From: Devosia aurantiaca
Lineage (GTDB): Bacteria; Pseudomonadota; Alphaproteobacteria; Rhizobiales; Devosiaceae
Assembly (NCBI RefSeq): GCF_011058215.1
Contig: NZ_JAALFG010000002.1
Span: 310,001-374,000 of the forward strand
Direction of reading: 5' to 3'
Length of the DNA stretch: 64,000 nt
Within the stretch, counting starts at the first letter, position 1, and each line of letters starts with the position of its first letter. The position numbers and the translations under genes are program-made. The notes beneath the pieces were generated by a model. That model saw only the letters and a list, made by a program, of their open reading frames with translations, was not told the origin of the DNA and searched no databases. Positions 1-9,661 of this stretch are shown piece by piece.

Positions 1-531
1 TCAGACCTTTTCGACCTGACCGTATTCGAGCTCCACCGGAGTGGGGCGACCGAAAATCGAGACCTCGACCTTAAGGCGCGAGCGTTCCTCGTCCACCTCT
101 TCGACGACGCCGTTGAAGCTGGCGAAGGGACCATCCGACACGCGGACGTTCTCGCCGACTTCGAAGCTGACGGAAGGCTTGGGATGATCCACGCCTTCCT
201 GCACCTGCTGCAGGATCGACATGGCCTCGCGCTCCGAGATCGGCATCGGCTTGTTGTCCGCACCGAGGAAACCGGTAACCTTGGGCGTGTTCTTGATCAG
301 ATGGAACGCCTCGTCGGTCATGTCCATCTTCACCAGCACATAGCCCGGGAAGAACTTGCGCTCGGCATCGACCTTGCGGCCGCGGCGGATCTCGACGACC
401 TTTTCGGTCGGCACGATCACGTCTTCAAACAGGTGTTCGAGCTTCTTCTGCGCAACCTTCTGGCGGATGTCTTCCGCCACCTTGCGCTCGAAGTTCGAGT
501 AAGCCTGAACGATGTACCAGCGCTTGGCCAT
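1..531 (-). CDS. nusG: Transcription termination/antitermination protein NusG
   Basis: 176-residue protein of normal NusG length. The N-terminal NGN domain (residues 1-115) opens with the typical KRWYIVQAYSNFE and carries FFPGYVLVKM. The C-terminal KOW domain (about 123-176) has VGENVRVSDGPFASFNG. NusG binds RNA polymerase and links it to Rho and to the ribosomal S10/NusE protein. The stop codon is the first three bases of the window, so the gene is complete; ribosomal genes (rplK onward) usually follow beyond the edge. It lies 40 bp downstream of secE on the same strand, the standard bacterial pair. Identification is firm. Confidence 0.98.
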   Translation of the reverse strand: MAKRWYIVQAYSNFERKVAEDIRQKVAQKKLEHLFEDVIVPTEKVVEIRRGRKVDAERKFFPGYVLVKMDMTDEAFHLIKNTPKVTGFLGADNKPMPISEREAMSILQQVQEGVDHPKPSVSFEVGENVRVSDGPFASFNGVVEEVDEERSRLKVEVSIFGRPTPVELEYGQVEKV

Positions 532-571
532 GGACGGGTCGCCGCTCCCAAAATCTAGATAAATGAACCGA

Positions 572-766
572 CTAGCGGATCGAGAGCATCAAGCTCACGA
601 GAAACGAAATGACCTGATCGGCGATCAGGAAGAACAGGCTGGCCAGAAGAACGAGAACCAGAACCATGATGGTGGAAATCACCACTTCGTTCCGGCCCGG
701 CCAGGTGACCTTACTGACTTCCGTGCGAACCTGCTGAAGAAACTGGACTGGGTTCGTGCGGGCCAT
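572..766 (-). CDS. secE: Preprotein translocase subunit SecE
   Basis: 64-residue single-span SecE of the short alphaproteobacterial type. The cytoplasmic amphipathic part has the conserved EVSKVTWPGRNEV signature (residues about 16-28), followed by one hydrophobic membrane helix (about 31-55). SecE clamps the two halves of SecY in the plasma-membrane translocon. I chose the ATG at 766; a longer open frame upstream has no SecE-like sequence. It precedes nusG in the usual order. Confidence 0.96.
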   Translation of the reverse strand: MARTNPVQFLQQVRTEVSKVTWPGRNEVVISTIMVLVLVLLASLFFLIADQVISFLVSLMLSIR

Positions 767-1022
767 GGGCAAATCTACTCGAGTATCTTGGTGCAAAACC
801 AAAGGCCGCGCAGCTGCCCGCACGGCTAGAGACCGGCTATCTAGAGGCTTTGGATCGATATTGCAACAGCCACTCAAAAAGGAATCAACCGGACGCTCCA
901 AATCGAAAGCGTAAAAAATTCGTTAAGCATAGGTTCCGACGCGGCGGATTTCTCTTGCGCGAAACATTGTGTTCGGCTTTGGATGAAATGTGCCCAAAAC
1001 GTGGCAAGCTCTGGAGGGGGCG

Positions 1023-1289
1023 ATGTCGTTCGAGGTCATTGGTTGCCAATTGCTGCATTTCGGCCCGCACCAGGCCATTGCTAATCGCATAACCGGCGCC
1101 GTGCGCGTCCGCATCCGTGAATATCTGCTCGGCAACGTCACCGAGTATTCCCTGGACCTCAAGGTCAAGGCGGACTGTGGTCAGGTCCCGCATGAACAGG
1201 TGCGGACCGCCCTGCTCTCTCATGCCGCCCACCAGCTCAACAAACTAAAAAGCCGCCACATCGACAAATTGCCGGTGGCGGCCGAATAG
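1023..1289 (+). CDS. Conserved hypothetical small protein
   Basis: 88 residues beginning MSFEVIGCQLLHFG, with a purine-rich GGAGGGGG ribosome site just before the ATG, which decides this start over an upstream ATG at 990. The sequence is soluble-looking with no signal peptide or membrane helix. I do not recognise a family. The strong ribosome site and protein-like composition favour a real gene. It is transcribed away from secE, so 767-1022 should hold two divergent promoters. Confidence 0.6.
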   Translation: MSFEVIGCQLLHFGPHQAIANRITGAVRVRIREYLLGNVTEYSLDLKVKADCGQVPHEQVRTALLSHAAHQLNKLKSRHIDKLPVAAE

Positions 1290-1315
1290 TCCGACCAGTA
1301 ATCGCAACGTTGCGG

Positions 1316-1510
1316 TTAGTTCAGCGTTGCTGGCGGCACCGTCGCGCCCAGAGCGCTAACGCAATAGCTGCTGGAGGCAGTGCGCTCAGCCAGACCGAGA
1401 TTGCACAACTGCTCGCCCAGTTCGTCAGGCAGTGTCGATGGCCCGTTTGAGCAGAGCATCATCAAAGCCTGGCGCTGCGAAGCGGTGAGATTAGTCCAAT
1501 GCAGGTTCAT
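1316..1510 (-). CDS. Small hypothetical protein
   Basis: 64-residue frame starting MNLHWTNLTASQRQAL, preceded by a good GGAGG ribosome site. The first half resembles a small helical, possibly helix-turn-helix-like segment (LTASQRQALMML), but this is too short to assign. It is convergent with the preceding plus-strand gene. The family is unknown to me. Confidence 0.45.
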   Translation of the reverse strand: MNLHWTNLTASQRQALMMLCSNGPSTLPDELGEQLCNLGLAERTASSSYCVSALGATVPPATLN

Positions 1511-1588
1511 GATGGTTCCTCCGTAGTCTCCGCCAATGCGCTCAGCCTCGACCGGGTTCCGCTTCGTTAAAAATGTTAACGCTTGCGC

Positions 1589-1798
1589 TCAGGAGCCTTC
1601 CGGTCGCCAGACGGTTTCGGTGCGCATGTCAGCATCCTGCACCACCACTTCGATATTGGGGTCGTTCTGCTCGCGGGCGTCCGCGATCGCCGACTCGATC
1701 GCCTCTTCGCGTGTCTTGAACGGCGCGGTGACGCTGCCGCGATAGCTGTACTGCCAAGACGAGTCTCTTAGATAAACGATGAAATGGCGCTCGCTCAT
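1589..1798 (-). CDS. DUF2188-like small protein
   Basis: 69 residues. The pattern is that of DUF2188 proteins: an N-terminal strand pair (HFIVYLRDSSWQYSYRGS), then TREEAIESAIADAREQN, then a basic/acidic end. The function of the family is not established. GGAGGAAGAAG directly before the ATG supports the start. Confidence 0.6.
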   Translation of the reverse strand: MSERHFIVYLRDSSWQYSYRGSVTAPFKTREEAIESAIADAREQNDPNIEVVVQDADMRTETVWRPEGS

Positions 1799-2046
1799 CT
1801 TCTTCCTCCATGCTCGCCAGTAACGCTGAAACTGCCTTGCCGTTGCTTGCGGTGCCCCAGGGTAAGCCCCACCTGTGAAGGAACCGGGGGCCCAGCTGCC
1901 CGTTTTACCGCTGCAGCACTGCCTAGCTGCGACCTTCCAGAGTTGGTCCCCGGCCCATGCACTCCCGCTGGGGACTGACTACAGAACTTAAAATGCCAGC
2001 CAAAGCGTTAGCGTCTTGTTCGGGCGACTCGCGCGACGGGAAAAGA

Positions 2047-2292
2047 ATGAACGACGACCGCCGACAAGCCATCCGCACCCCCACCGATCTCCACGCTGTC
2101 GTTGTTTCCAACGACGGTCTCGATCGCGTGCCGGCCCGGCTGGTTGATCAATCGATCGGCGGCGTGCGTATTCGGCTAGAAAGCGACGTCAGGATCGGTA
2201 GCGGCGGCTATCTGCTGTTCGGCAATCGCATGGAGCCATTTCGCGTCGTTTGGCAGGCAAGCCAGTCACTGGGCCTTGCCTTCACCGGTTAA
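2047..2292 (+). CDS. PilZ-domain protein
   Basis: 81-residue stand-alone PilZ domain. The N-terminus has the arginine-rich RRQAIRTP motif and residues 36-45 carry DQSIGGVRI, matching the two c-di-GMP contact motifs RxxxR and D/NxSxxG. Such proteins act as c-di-GMP-responsive adaptors. The cellulose synthase encoded at 9.6-11.8 kb has its own PilZ domain, so a shared c-di-GMP signal is plausible but not shown. The ATG at 2047 is chosen because it places the RR motif at the N-terminus; the open frame extends back to 1957. Confidence 0.75.
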   Translation: MNDDRRQAIRTPTDLHAVVVSNDGLDRVPARLVDQSIGGVRIRLESDVRIGSGGYLLFGNRMEPFRVVWQASQSLGLAFTG

Positions 2293-2359
2293 GGTTTGAA
2301 AACGCCGCAACCGCCTCTTGCGTCCTTTGGCCTTTACGATTAGACACGGCCTCGCCTGA

Positions 2360-2435
2360 AGGGGTTTAGCTCAGTTGGTAGAGCATCGGTCTCCAAAACC
2401 GAGGGTCGTGGGTTCGAGTCCCCCAGCCCCTGCCA
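2360..2435 (+). tRNA. tRNA-Trp (anticodon CCA)
   Basis: 76 nt with a complete cloverleaf. The acceptor stem AGGGGTT pairs with AGCCCCT, the anticodon loop is CTCCAAA giving CCA, the T-arm is GGTTCGAGTC, and the 3' CCA is encoded. In many relatives this tRNA lies just upstream of secE on the same strand; here it is on the opposite strand from secE. Confidence 0.97.
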
Positions 2436-2600
2436 GGCACTCGGTCGTAGAGCGTTGCTCCGGCCAACTTTCATAAAATTCGTCCCCCAGTCCTCGCCCA
2501 ACGACGTTTCATCCGCGCTCTACGCTTAGAGCCGTTGGTCGGGATCGATTGACTGCCACATCGAGGCGCGAGCAATCAGGCCATTATTTTTGGGAAGATT

Positions 2601-2674
2601 TGGAGCGGGTAGCGGGAATCGAACCCGCGTATTCAGCTTGGAAGGCTGCTGCTCTACCATTGAGCTATACCCGC
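2601..2674 (-). tRNA. tRNA-Gly (anticodon TCC)
   Basis: 74 nt on the minus strand. The acceptor stem GCGGGTA pairs with TACCCGC, the anticodon loop is CTTCCAA giving TCC, the T-loop is GGTTCGATTCC, and the CCA is encoded. Confidence 0.97.
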
Positions 2675-2798
2675 CCATCGGGGCGAAACCGTTCCAGTCG
2701 CTTAGCGCGATCCATGCGCCACTGGCAAGAGCAGCCGGCATCAAGGACGAGAAAAGAAAGGCTTCGGCACTTTCTTTTGGGCATGTGAATCTTGGGTG

Positions 2799-2827
2799 TT
2801 GACACCTTTGCGACAGCCCACCATAAA
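2799..2827 (+). promoter_or_regulatory. Sigma-70-type promoter for tRNA-Tyr
   Basis: A perfect -35 TTGACA (2799-2804) is followed after exactly 17 bp by CATAAA (2822-2827). The predicted start would be near 2834, about 40 bp before the mature tRNA-Tyr. Assigned by consensus only. Confidence 0.65.
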
Positions 2828-2873
2828 CCGCCCCGACGAACGCAAAAGCATTCGCTTCCTGCCTCAAAAATGT

Positions 2874-2958
2874 GGAGGGGTGGGAGAGTGGTTAAATCCA
2901 TCAGACTGTAAATCTGACGCCTCAGGCTACACTGGTTCGAATCCAGTCCCCTCCACCA
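2874..2958 (+). tRNA. tRNA-Tyr (anticodon GTA)
   Basis: 85 nt with the long variable arm of a class II tRNA. The acceptor stem GGAGGGG pairs with CCCCTCC, the anticodon is GTA in ACTGTAAAT, and the CCA is encoded. Confidence 0.97.
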
Positions 2959-3068
2959 CCCCCGCCTTAGCGGCTTCGAAATCCTCAGGAAAATCAGTGC
3001 AAAATGGCCGACCTCTCAGCGGTCAGCTATTCAAGATCTATGGGTTGAACTGAGCGCCAGCTCGCAAC

Positions 3069-4061
3069 TTAGAACTTGGCGCGTAAGCCTGCGGTCAGAT
3101 CCAACTGGGTGAAGGAAGCAGCCGCGCTATTGGTGCTGAACAGCGTTACCCCGCTGACCGTATCGAAAATTGCGGTGTCGCCACGCTGCTCGAATATGTG
3201 CTTCGCGCGGCCAGCCAGTGTGAGTTCAGCATTGGGTGCGAACGCGTATCCAGCATCGAGTCCCAGCTCTACGGCGGGCTGAACGTAGATGTTGTCCGTG
3301 AATCGAAGGTCACGCATCCAGTGGTCATCTGTAGTCACTGTGCCCACGACAAGCCCGCCACGCATCAGTCCGCCGACGCGGAGCTTACCGTAATATTGCT
3401 CGCCGTCGAAGCCGAGGAAGAATTCCGGCAATTGCTGGCGGTATGAAATAGCGGGCTCGCCGGGCGGGAAGGTGCCCGCCAGATCACGAAAACCGGGGCC
3501 GGAGCTGTAGACGTACGAGCCCCCGAACGCGTCCCACTTCACATCCGTATACCGGAACCCACCATGCATCCGCACTACGGCGTCGCTGACATGCGCCAGT
3601 TCGTAGCCGATCGTCGCCGCGCCAGTCAGAAAGTGCGCCAGGTTGGTATCGGGATGTTCAGACCGGTGCGTCCAGTTCTCGGGAGTATCGTCGCCTGCCA
3701 GCCAGTCGTAGTCGACCATGTGCGAAACGCCTTCGAGCGCCACCCCGCCTTCTGCCGCGACGCTCAGGCCGTAACCTAGGTCCACCGACAGGCTGCCCCG
3801 GAGGGTGGGAGCGGCACTCTGCCAGGTCAATTTACTGACCCGGTAGTCGCCAAAATAAACGAACTCATCAGCCTGAAGGTAGGTAGCGCCCAGGCTCGCA
3901 CGGAGCCGAACAGTGCCATCGGCTGATGTAGCCAACTCATCCATGATTTGGATTTGAGTTGAGGACTTTGCCCAAGGATCGGGGTAACCCCAATCAGCCG
4001 CTGATGCAGAAGCGGCAGCAAGGGTAAAGGCGGCAAGCCCCAGAGGCAGTCGAGCAACCAT
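3069..4061 (-). CDS. Omptin-family outer-membrane aspartyl protease
   Basis: 330 residues, close to the omptin precursor length of about 315. There is a Sec signal peptide (residues 1-21, ending ASASA-ADW) and then a beta-barrel sequence. The omptin catalytic pairs are present: D117/D119 in HMVDYDW and D245/H247 in TTDDHW. They correspond to OmpT Asp83/Asp85 and Asp210/His212. Other family hallmarks are WTHRSEHPDT, GGSYVYSS, GFRD and the C-terminal F. Omptins cleave between basic residues at the cell surface and need LPS. The ATG at 4061 is chosen because GGAG lies 6 nt before it; an ATG at 4073 has no ribosome site. It sits downstream of the cellulose operon but separated by 153 bp. The family is best known from Enterobacteria. 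Confidence 0.9.
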   Translation of the reverse strand: MVARLPLGLAAFTLAAASASAADWGYPDPWAKSSTQIQIMDELATSADGTVRLRASLGATYLQADEFVYFGDYRVSKLTWQSAAPTLRGSLSVDLGYGLSVAAEGGVALEGVSHMVDYDWLAGDDTPENWTHRSEHPDTNLAHFLTGAATIGYELAHVSDAVVRMHGGFRYTDVKWDAFGGSYVYSSGPGFRDLAGTFPPGEPAISYRQQLPEFFLGFDGEQYYGKLRVGGLMRGGLVVGTVTTDDHWMRDLRFTDNIYVQPAVELGLDAGYAFAPNAELTLAGRAKHIFEQRGDTAIFDTVSGVTLFSTNSAAASFTQLDLTAGLRAKF

Positions 4062-4179
4062 CAGTAACTCCATCGTACTGATACGTACCCTGCCACGGTC
4101 AAAGTTAAGGGTGAGTTCACCATACTTGTTTAGACGCGGATGTTGCCAACACTCAGCATAGATAAAGGATAATGATCCA

Positions 4180-4197
4180 AGCACTGTCGACAGTGCT
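4180..4197. repeat. 18-bp perfect palindrome downstream of the cellulose operon
   Basis: AGCACTGTCGACAGTGCT reads the same on both strands. It could fold as a 7-bp stem with a TCGA loop after the stop codon of the TPR gene (4215), or be a protein-binding site upstream of the omptin gene. No T-run follows on the minus strand, so it is not a typical intrinsic terminator. Confidence 0.4.
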
Positions 4198-4214
4198 GCC
4201 GATGGCGGCGACTG

Positions 4215-6375
4215 TTAGTTGTTCGAAGCCTGGAGGGCCGCGTTAGCCGCCTGCAAGCCTGCGACGGCATCGCCATAACCGGTATCGGCAACCGCCTGGA
4301 AGATGCGCTTTGAGTCGCCAAAGCGGCGCAGGTGGTAGTAGCTCCAGGCGCGCAAGGTAAGAAGGTCGTTCCGCTCAGCCGCATAGACGGCACGGCGGTC
4401 GAGAAGATCGAGGGCGCGACGATAGTCGCCGATATCGTAGGCACTGGTTGCTTGCTGCGTCAGGATCGCCGTTTCGAGCTCGATGGCACGCCGATCGTTC
4501 AGTGGCGCAGAAGCCGCTGCCACAGCCGCTTCGTCCGGCAGGCCGAGCCGAATATAGGCCAGCGATTGCCCATAAGCGGCATCGCTGCGCGTCGCTTCCG
4601 AGCCTGAATGCAGCGCCCTTCCGAAGTGATCGATGGCCTGAGCCGGGCGATTGAGGTCCATGAGGCACCAGGCATGGTTGAGCGCGCCACCGGGAGAAAG
4701 GCTCATCGCCGGCACATAGCTGGCGCAACTAGCCGCCCGTGACGATGAAGCCTGTGCCGGAGCGGCCCGTGCTGGTTGCGCGACGGGAGCCGCTACTTCC
4801 CTGACTTCGACCACCTGTCGCGTCTGGCGAACCGCTTCCTGTGGGCGAACCGGGCGCGGCTCCGGCAGCGGCGGGGATGCGGCGGTAACAGTGGTCGTTG
4901 AGGTGACCTGAGCGGTCCGGCCGAACTCGGCGATACGCGTCGACCGACCAGCCCATTGCGTGCGGATCGTTTCAACGGTCGTCGCGTCGCCCAAGGCATT
5001 GGATGCCACCATCATGCCATAGGCCGCCGGCTCGAGATCCGCCTGCCAATCGAGCGCCAGGCCGAACCACTCGACCGCCGTTTGCGGCTGATCGAAATTA
5101 TACGCGTACCAGCCCAGCTCCTGGGCAGCATTGGCATCGCGCGCACCCATAACGGTGTCGACGATACGGCCGAGCGTTTCTTCGGGGATCACCACCCGCG
5201 GTTGAGTAGCAAGATATGCTGCCGCGGCATCGAGATAGAGCGCCGTCAGCTCTTCGCTGTCGTCGCGATAGTCCGCCAAGGTCGCTTCAGCCGTCTTGCC
5301 GTCGCGCAACTGCAAAAGTGCCACGCCGAGCGCCTGGGCCGACTCTGCAGACGGGTCGGCTTCGAGCGCACGCTCAAACAGGCGCCGGGCCTCGTTTGTT
5401 CTATTGCGCTCCAGCTGGTAGTAACCGAGGAGCCGCAGATCCTCGCCCGACCCACTGCGCTCGGCCTCGGCTTCGAACAGTGCCACATCTTCGGCTGGCG
5501 GTGGCGTGCCGCCCTCCTCCAGCCCGGCAGCGACAGAGCGGCGAGCGAGATCGAGCCGCAGGACGGCAAATTCCGCTACGCCAGCCGCATCGGTCTTTTC
5601 CAGCGCAAAAAGCGGATCTAGTGCGTCGCGATCCAGCAGGTCGATCGCCTTCTGCATCGTCGCGTAGCGCTCGGCCGTGTCCGTGCAATTGGTCAGGACG
5701 TAGCTATAGGTATCGACGGCACGAGTGGCGTTGTCCTTGAGCGCAAAGGCTTCGGCCAGGCGCCACAGGAAATCGACATTGTTGCAGGTGAGAAGCTCGG
5801 GCGCATTTGCCGCGATCGAGATCACCGTGTCATAGGCTTTCGCGTCCGAGGCATTGCGCAGCCGCTCGCCAGCCTCGCCCAAGGTCAGGCTGCGCAGCAG
5901 GTCTTCGGACGGCACGAAGGATGGATCGGCCTGCTGCTTTTCGGCAATGGCTGCCCGAGCACCGGCAAAGTCGCCCTTGTTGAACAGCTCCCAGATGGCG
6001 AGATGCTTTGATCGGGCACGAAGTCATCGGCGAGAGGATCAGCCGGTGGCTGCCAGTCGGGATAGAGTGCGCGTAGGCGTGCAATTTCCTGCTGCAGCCG
6101 TTCCGTATCCCCTGCTGGGCGAAATAGCGCAGAGCCGTCTCGTCCACGACCGGCGACGCAGCGGTGGTTGGAGCCGTGGTAGACGGCCCCGGCTGCAACG
6201 GTTGGACCGCAGGCGTATCGAGCGTCGTTTGCACAGGTGCAGTGGCAGCCGGTGCCTGGGCCACAAGCGATGGCTGTGGCGTATCGAACATCGACGGCGC
6301 AGCCCCAGCGCCTGCGACCCAGTAAACGCCGAAGCCAGTGGCCAAAAGCAGTACGATAACAGGAAGCGCGCGCAT
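4215..6375 (-). CDS. TPR protein of the cellulose operon (BcsK/BcsC-like)
   Basis: About 720 residues once two single-base shifts are repaired: a missing G at 6109-6112 (run of four Cs on the plus strand) and a missing A at 6007-6009. The repaired protein starts with a hydrophobic signal/anchor (MRALPVIVLLLATGFGVYWV) and a Pro/Thr-rich linker. Many degenerate TPR helices follow, for example LGYYQLERNRTNEARRLFERALEADP and ALDLLDRRAVYAAERNDLLTLRAWSYYHL. It probably sits in the periplasm and helps export or organise cellulose, like the TPR part of BcsC; no C-terminal beta-barrel is present. In Hyphomicrobiales cellulose operons a TPR gene (called bcsK by some authors) occupies this place. It starts in TGATG overlap with the bcsZ stop. 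Confidence 0.75.
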
Positions 6376-7415
6376 CAGCCGGTGCCTCCCACGCAGTCCG
6401 CATGGCTGCGGCGCAGATGGTCGAGCAACAACAGCTGCAACGTCGCAGCATAATAGGACGTTGGCGACATCGTGCGCAGGTCTTCCGGCACGGCATTCCC
6501 CGTAGCAATGCATTCCATTGCTGCCTGGATCAGGCGATAGCCAGGCTCGCCAATGGGCTCGATCCGCGCTCCGGAGCGCACATTGATCTTGTAGAGCCCC
6601 GCCGCATCCGCATTGCGGCGATAGGGCCCGAGATAGGCCGGATCGATATCGGCGCGCATCATATAGAACGGGATGCGAATATTGTTGTAGCCGAATTCCG
6701 GCTCGAAATTCGGGGCCGGCTCCATTCCACCGGCGTCGAGCACCAGCCAGTCAGGCGGGATGCCCGCCTTGGACACGGCCGCACGGCGCGCGATTTCGAG
6801 ACCGGTCTGATAGACGCCGTCCCAGTCGATTTCCGGATCGATCTGAGCAAATACGGGCAGAGCCTCGAAAATCCAATAGGATAGATTGAGCACGGGCCCC
6901 TGCCCATCTCCCTCAAAGCCCAGCGCTCCCGGCAGGATAGCGGTAAGCCCATCCGCCTGCACCAGCATGCTCCGCCCGACGGTGCGAACCATCGTTGTCG
7001 CCTGCTCGGTATAGCTGCTGTCGGTCCATAGCGCACCCGCCTGGTAAAGCGCATAGGCGATCAGCATGTCGCCATCGGTCGCATTATTCGTATCGGGTAC
7101 ATGCGGCTGGCTGTCCGGCTCCCAGCGCCAGGCCGCCAATCCATCGTCGCGCAGCATCAGCTCGGTGCGGGTGAAGCTCAAAATGCGCTCGAAAGACGGA
7201 CGATCCTCGGCCAGCACGGCAAGCCAAAGGCCATAGCCCTGCCCCTCGCTATGGCTGATGCCGCCATTGGCGACGTCGACGACCCGGCCTGTGCCCTCGA
7301 CAAAGGCATCGCGATAGGCCTGCCATTCACTGGCGTTGATCACCGATTGCGCAAAGGTCGGCATGATGGACAATCCTGCCAAAAGCACAGCCGCGAGGGA
7401 AACACGCGCCATCAT
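6375..7415 (-). CDS. bcsZ: Periplasmic endo-1,4-beta-glucanase, GH8
   Basis: 346 residues with a Sec signal peptide (residues 1-22, ending PTFAQ). The GH8 signature is clear: VANGGISHSEGQGYG, where E57 is in the place of the proton donor, and NNATDGDMLIAYAL around D114/D116. BcsZ (CelC in Agrobacterium) trims or releases nascent beta-glucan in the periplasm and is needed for proper cellulose output. The start overlaps the bcsB stop by ATGA, which indicates translational coupling. Length and motifs are normal. Confidence 0.93.
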   Translation of the reverse strand: MMARVSLAAVLLAGLSIMPTFAQSVINASEWQAYRDAFVEGTGRVVDVANGGISHSEGQGYGLWLAVLAEDRPSFERILSFTRTELMLRDDGLAAWRWEPDSQPHVPDTNNATDGDMLIAYALYQAGALWTDSSYTEQATTMVRTVGRSMLVQADGLTAILPGALGFEGDGQGPVLNLSYWIFEALPVFAQIDPEIDWDGVYQTGLEIARRAAVSKAGIPPDWLVLDAGGMEPAPNFEPEFGYNNIRIPFYMMRADIDPAYLGPYRRNADAAGLYKINVRSGARIEPIGEPGYRLIQAAMECIATGNAVPEDLRTMSPTSYYAATLQLLLLDHLRRSHADCVGGTG

Positions 7416-9661
7416 GAGCGGCGTCCGAGCTGGGTAAGGACAAACGAGCTTGCAAGCATGAGGAGAACGGCACCGGCGGCAATTGCAGCGGCAAAGTAGA
7501 GGATATTGCCTGAGAACCAGTTAGCGGCGATCAGCCGAAGGTTGAGCAGTGAAAACGGCTGCGTTTCCACCAGCGTCATGTTGTTGGCCTGCACCACCGT
7601 CACCCCCTGGTCGGTGGGTGCAATGGCGCTGATGCGGCCCGCAATGCTGCGCCAGTTCTCGGTGATGACCAGGCGCCCGGCGCCCTCGCGCATCGCCTGC
7701 GCGTCAGCACCTGTCAAAACGGTCCAGATGCCGCCTTCCGGCCGCCGAACCTGCGACATGACCACCGCGCCAGGAGCTGCCGAATAAAGCGTGTCAGCCA
7801 CAGGAAGGATGCGCAGATCATCCGGCTCGAGGCCGACGCGCTCGGCCAGCCAGTTGACCGGCCCCGACCAGATCGGCGGCGGTGCTTCGGTGGCAAATTG
7901 ATCCAACACCGTGTCTCCCGCAGGCGCGACAGCCGCGGCAGCCGGAGCAACGCCGGATGCGGAGAGCACCGGCGGGCTCATCTCGCCGAGCGGCATCACC
8001 ACCAAGGCATTGCGCTCCGGCGAAAGCTCGTTAGGCGACACGACATCCACCGGCAGCACCCGACCTGAGGCTGCGGCAACGCGGGACAGCATCAGCATGG
8101 CGCTGACCAAGCTGTCGGTTCCGTTGCCAACCACGATCGGCGAGGGTTGCGTGCCCGTATAAGGCCATCCCGACCCGGCCGTCACCAGAAGGTCGGGCAT
8201 GGCTGCGGCGCGCGCATAGTCCGGAAAGCGCAACTGGCTGGTGCTCGAAAGCACGAAGCGGTTCGGCGCTTGGCCGGTCCAGCCGGGGCTGCAGACGCTG
8301 TCGCTTTGCGCCTGAAGGTTGACCGAGACCGCGACCTCGTTGCGGCCTGGACGAAGATTAGTCATCGGAATGCGAATGACCGTGTCGCGCAAAAGCCCGC
8401 CATCGGTCCGCAACAGCGGCGTGGCCGAGGCAATCTTGCCATTGGTGTAGATATCGATCTCGCTGCCCGGCAGCACGTCGCTCGAATAGGCGGCGTCGAG
8501 CACCAGTTCGAGCTCGCCATAACGGTAGGCGTAAAAATCGTAGGGCAGCTCGAATTGCAGCTGGCTGTAATACCGGCGGCCGTTGAACTCCATGGTCTCA
8601 ACGCCGAGATCGGCAATGCTCACCGACTGCCCGCCCAACATCATCGGGTGCGGTGTCGGCAGGTCGATGCGCGGCGCTTGTGGCGTCAGCGGGGCGCTTG
8701 CCAAGAGCGCGTCGCCCGCCCGCCGGACGGCAGCCCAGTCGGGGCCCGATACCAGCAGCACATTGGCGCCATTTGCCGTCGGAACTAGCGCCGCCAGGGG
8801 ACCGGCCGAAGCCTGCGCCTGCGCCGAAGCAAACTGGGCCGGCAGGGCACTCGCCGGCATCATGACCACGTCCAGAACACCGGGGTCGTAAGCGCTGCTC
8901 AAGGCCGTCGTGGTTTCGATCTGAAGCTCGGCGACCCGAAGCGCCAGGGCAAGCTGCTGTGCCAATTGCAGCCCCGCAGTGGCGGCCTGCGGATCGTTGG
9001 CTGCGCCCTGCAAAAGGCGCACCCTGGTATTGCCCTCCTGATCGACGCCCACAGCGGCAAGGTCGGCAAGCCGGGTAACGCGACCGGACGCTGGCGCATC
9101 GAACACCAGGCGCGCCGAGCCTTCCTCCAGTTCCGTCCAGAGCTCGTATGTGGACCCCACCGAGCAGTCGGTGCGGTGGCGCTGGGTGGCGCGGAAATCG
9201 ACGATATTGGCCCCGGCGCGCAGCAGCCCTGCGGGCAACGCGACCGAAATAGGCGACGGCGAAGCGGACGAGGCGATGGGTTGCCGTGCAATCTCGGTGC
9301 CATTGATGCGAACGGCCAAGGCCGAGACTTCCGGCGCGACTACCAAGGCATTGAGATAGGAGAACTCGAGCCTTGCAGCCGCCCCGGCCTGCTCTTCGGT
9401 CAGGTAGACCACGACCGCACGGCTCGCCTCTTCGCCTTCGAGCCGCATCTGCTGATCGGGCAAAACGAAGCGCGTAAAGGTGGGAGCCACGACCGGCGCC
9501 GGCGCCACAGCAGCCGGCTGCGGAGTGGGCGTCGGCGCAACCGGCACCGGAATGACCAGATCGCTTTCCGGCGACATGTCGAACGGCAGTGGTGTCTGCG
9601 CCATGGCCGGCAGCGAAGCGGTAGCCAAGAGGGATGCGATGGATAGAAAGCGCCTATTCAT
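7412..9661 (-). CDS. bcsB: Cellulose synthase regulatory subunit BcsB
   Basis: 749 residues. There is a signal peptide (MNRRFLSIASLLATASLPAMAQ) and a Pro-rich linker. Large carbohydrate-binding/flavodoxin-like domains follow, with typical BcsB strings such as NIVDFRATQRHRTDCSVGS, YELWTELEEGSARL and FYAYRYGELELVLDAAYSSDVLPG. One C-terminal membrane anchor (about 722-742) ends in SSFVLTQLGRRS. BcsB is the periplasmic partner of BcsA and guides the polymer across the periplasm. The ATG at 9661 lies inside the last codons of bcsA (8-bp overlap); the open frame before it carries no BcsB sequence. Confidence 0.95.
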   Translation of the reverse strand: MNRRFLSIASLLATASLPAMAQTPLPFDMSPESDLVIPVPVAPTPTPQPAAVAPAPVVAPTFTRFVLPDQQMRLEGEEASRAVVVYLTEEQAGAAARLEFSYLNALVVAPEVSALAVRINGTEIARQPIASSASPSPISVALPAGLLRAGANIVDFRATQRHRTDCSVGSTYELWTELEEGSARLVFDAPASGRVTRLADLAAVGVDQEGNTRVRLLQGAANDPQAATAGLQLAQQLALALRVAELQIETTTALSSAYDPGVLDVVMMPASALPAQFASAQAQASAGPLAALVPTANGANVLLVSGPDWAAVRRAGDALLASAPLTPQAPRIDLPTPHPMMLGGQSVSIADLGVETMEFNGRRYYSQLQFELPYDFYAYRYGELELVLDAAYSSDVLPGSEIDIYTNGKIASATPLLRTDGGLLRDTVIRIPMTNLRPGRNEVAVSVNLQAQSDSVCSPGWTGQAPNRFVLSSTSQLRFPDYARAAAMPDLLVTAGSGWPYTGTQPSPIVVGNGTDSLVSAMLMLSRVAAASGRVLPVDVVSPNELSPERNALVVMPLGEMSPPVLSASGVAPAAAAVAPAGDTVLDQFATEAPPPIWSGPVNWLAERVGLEPDDLRILPVADTLYSAAPGAVVMSQVRRPEGGIWTVLTGADAQAMREGAGRLVITENWRSIAGRISAIAPTDQGVTVVQANNMTLVETQPFSLLNLRLIAANWFSGNILYFAAAIAAGAVLLMLASSFVLTQLGRRS

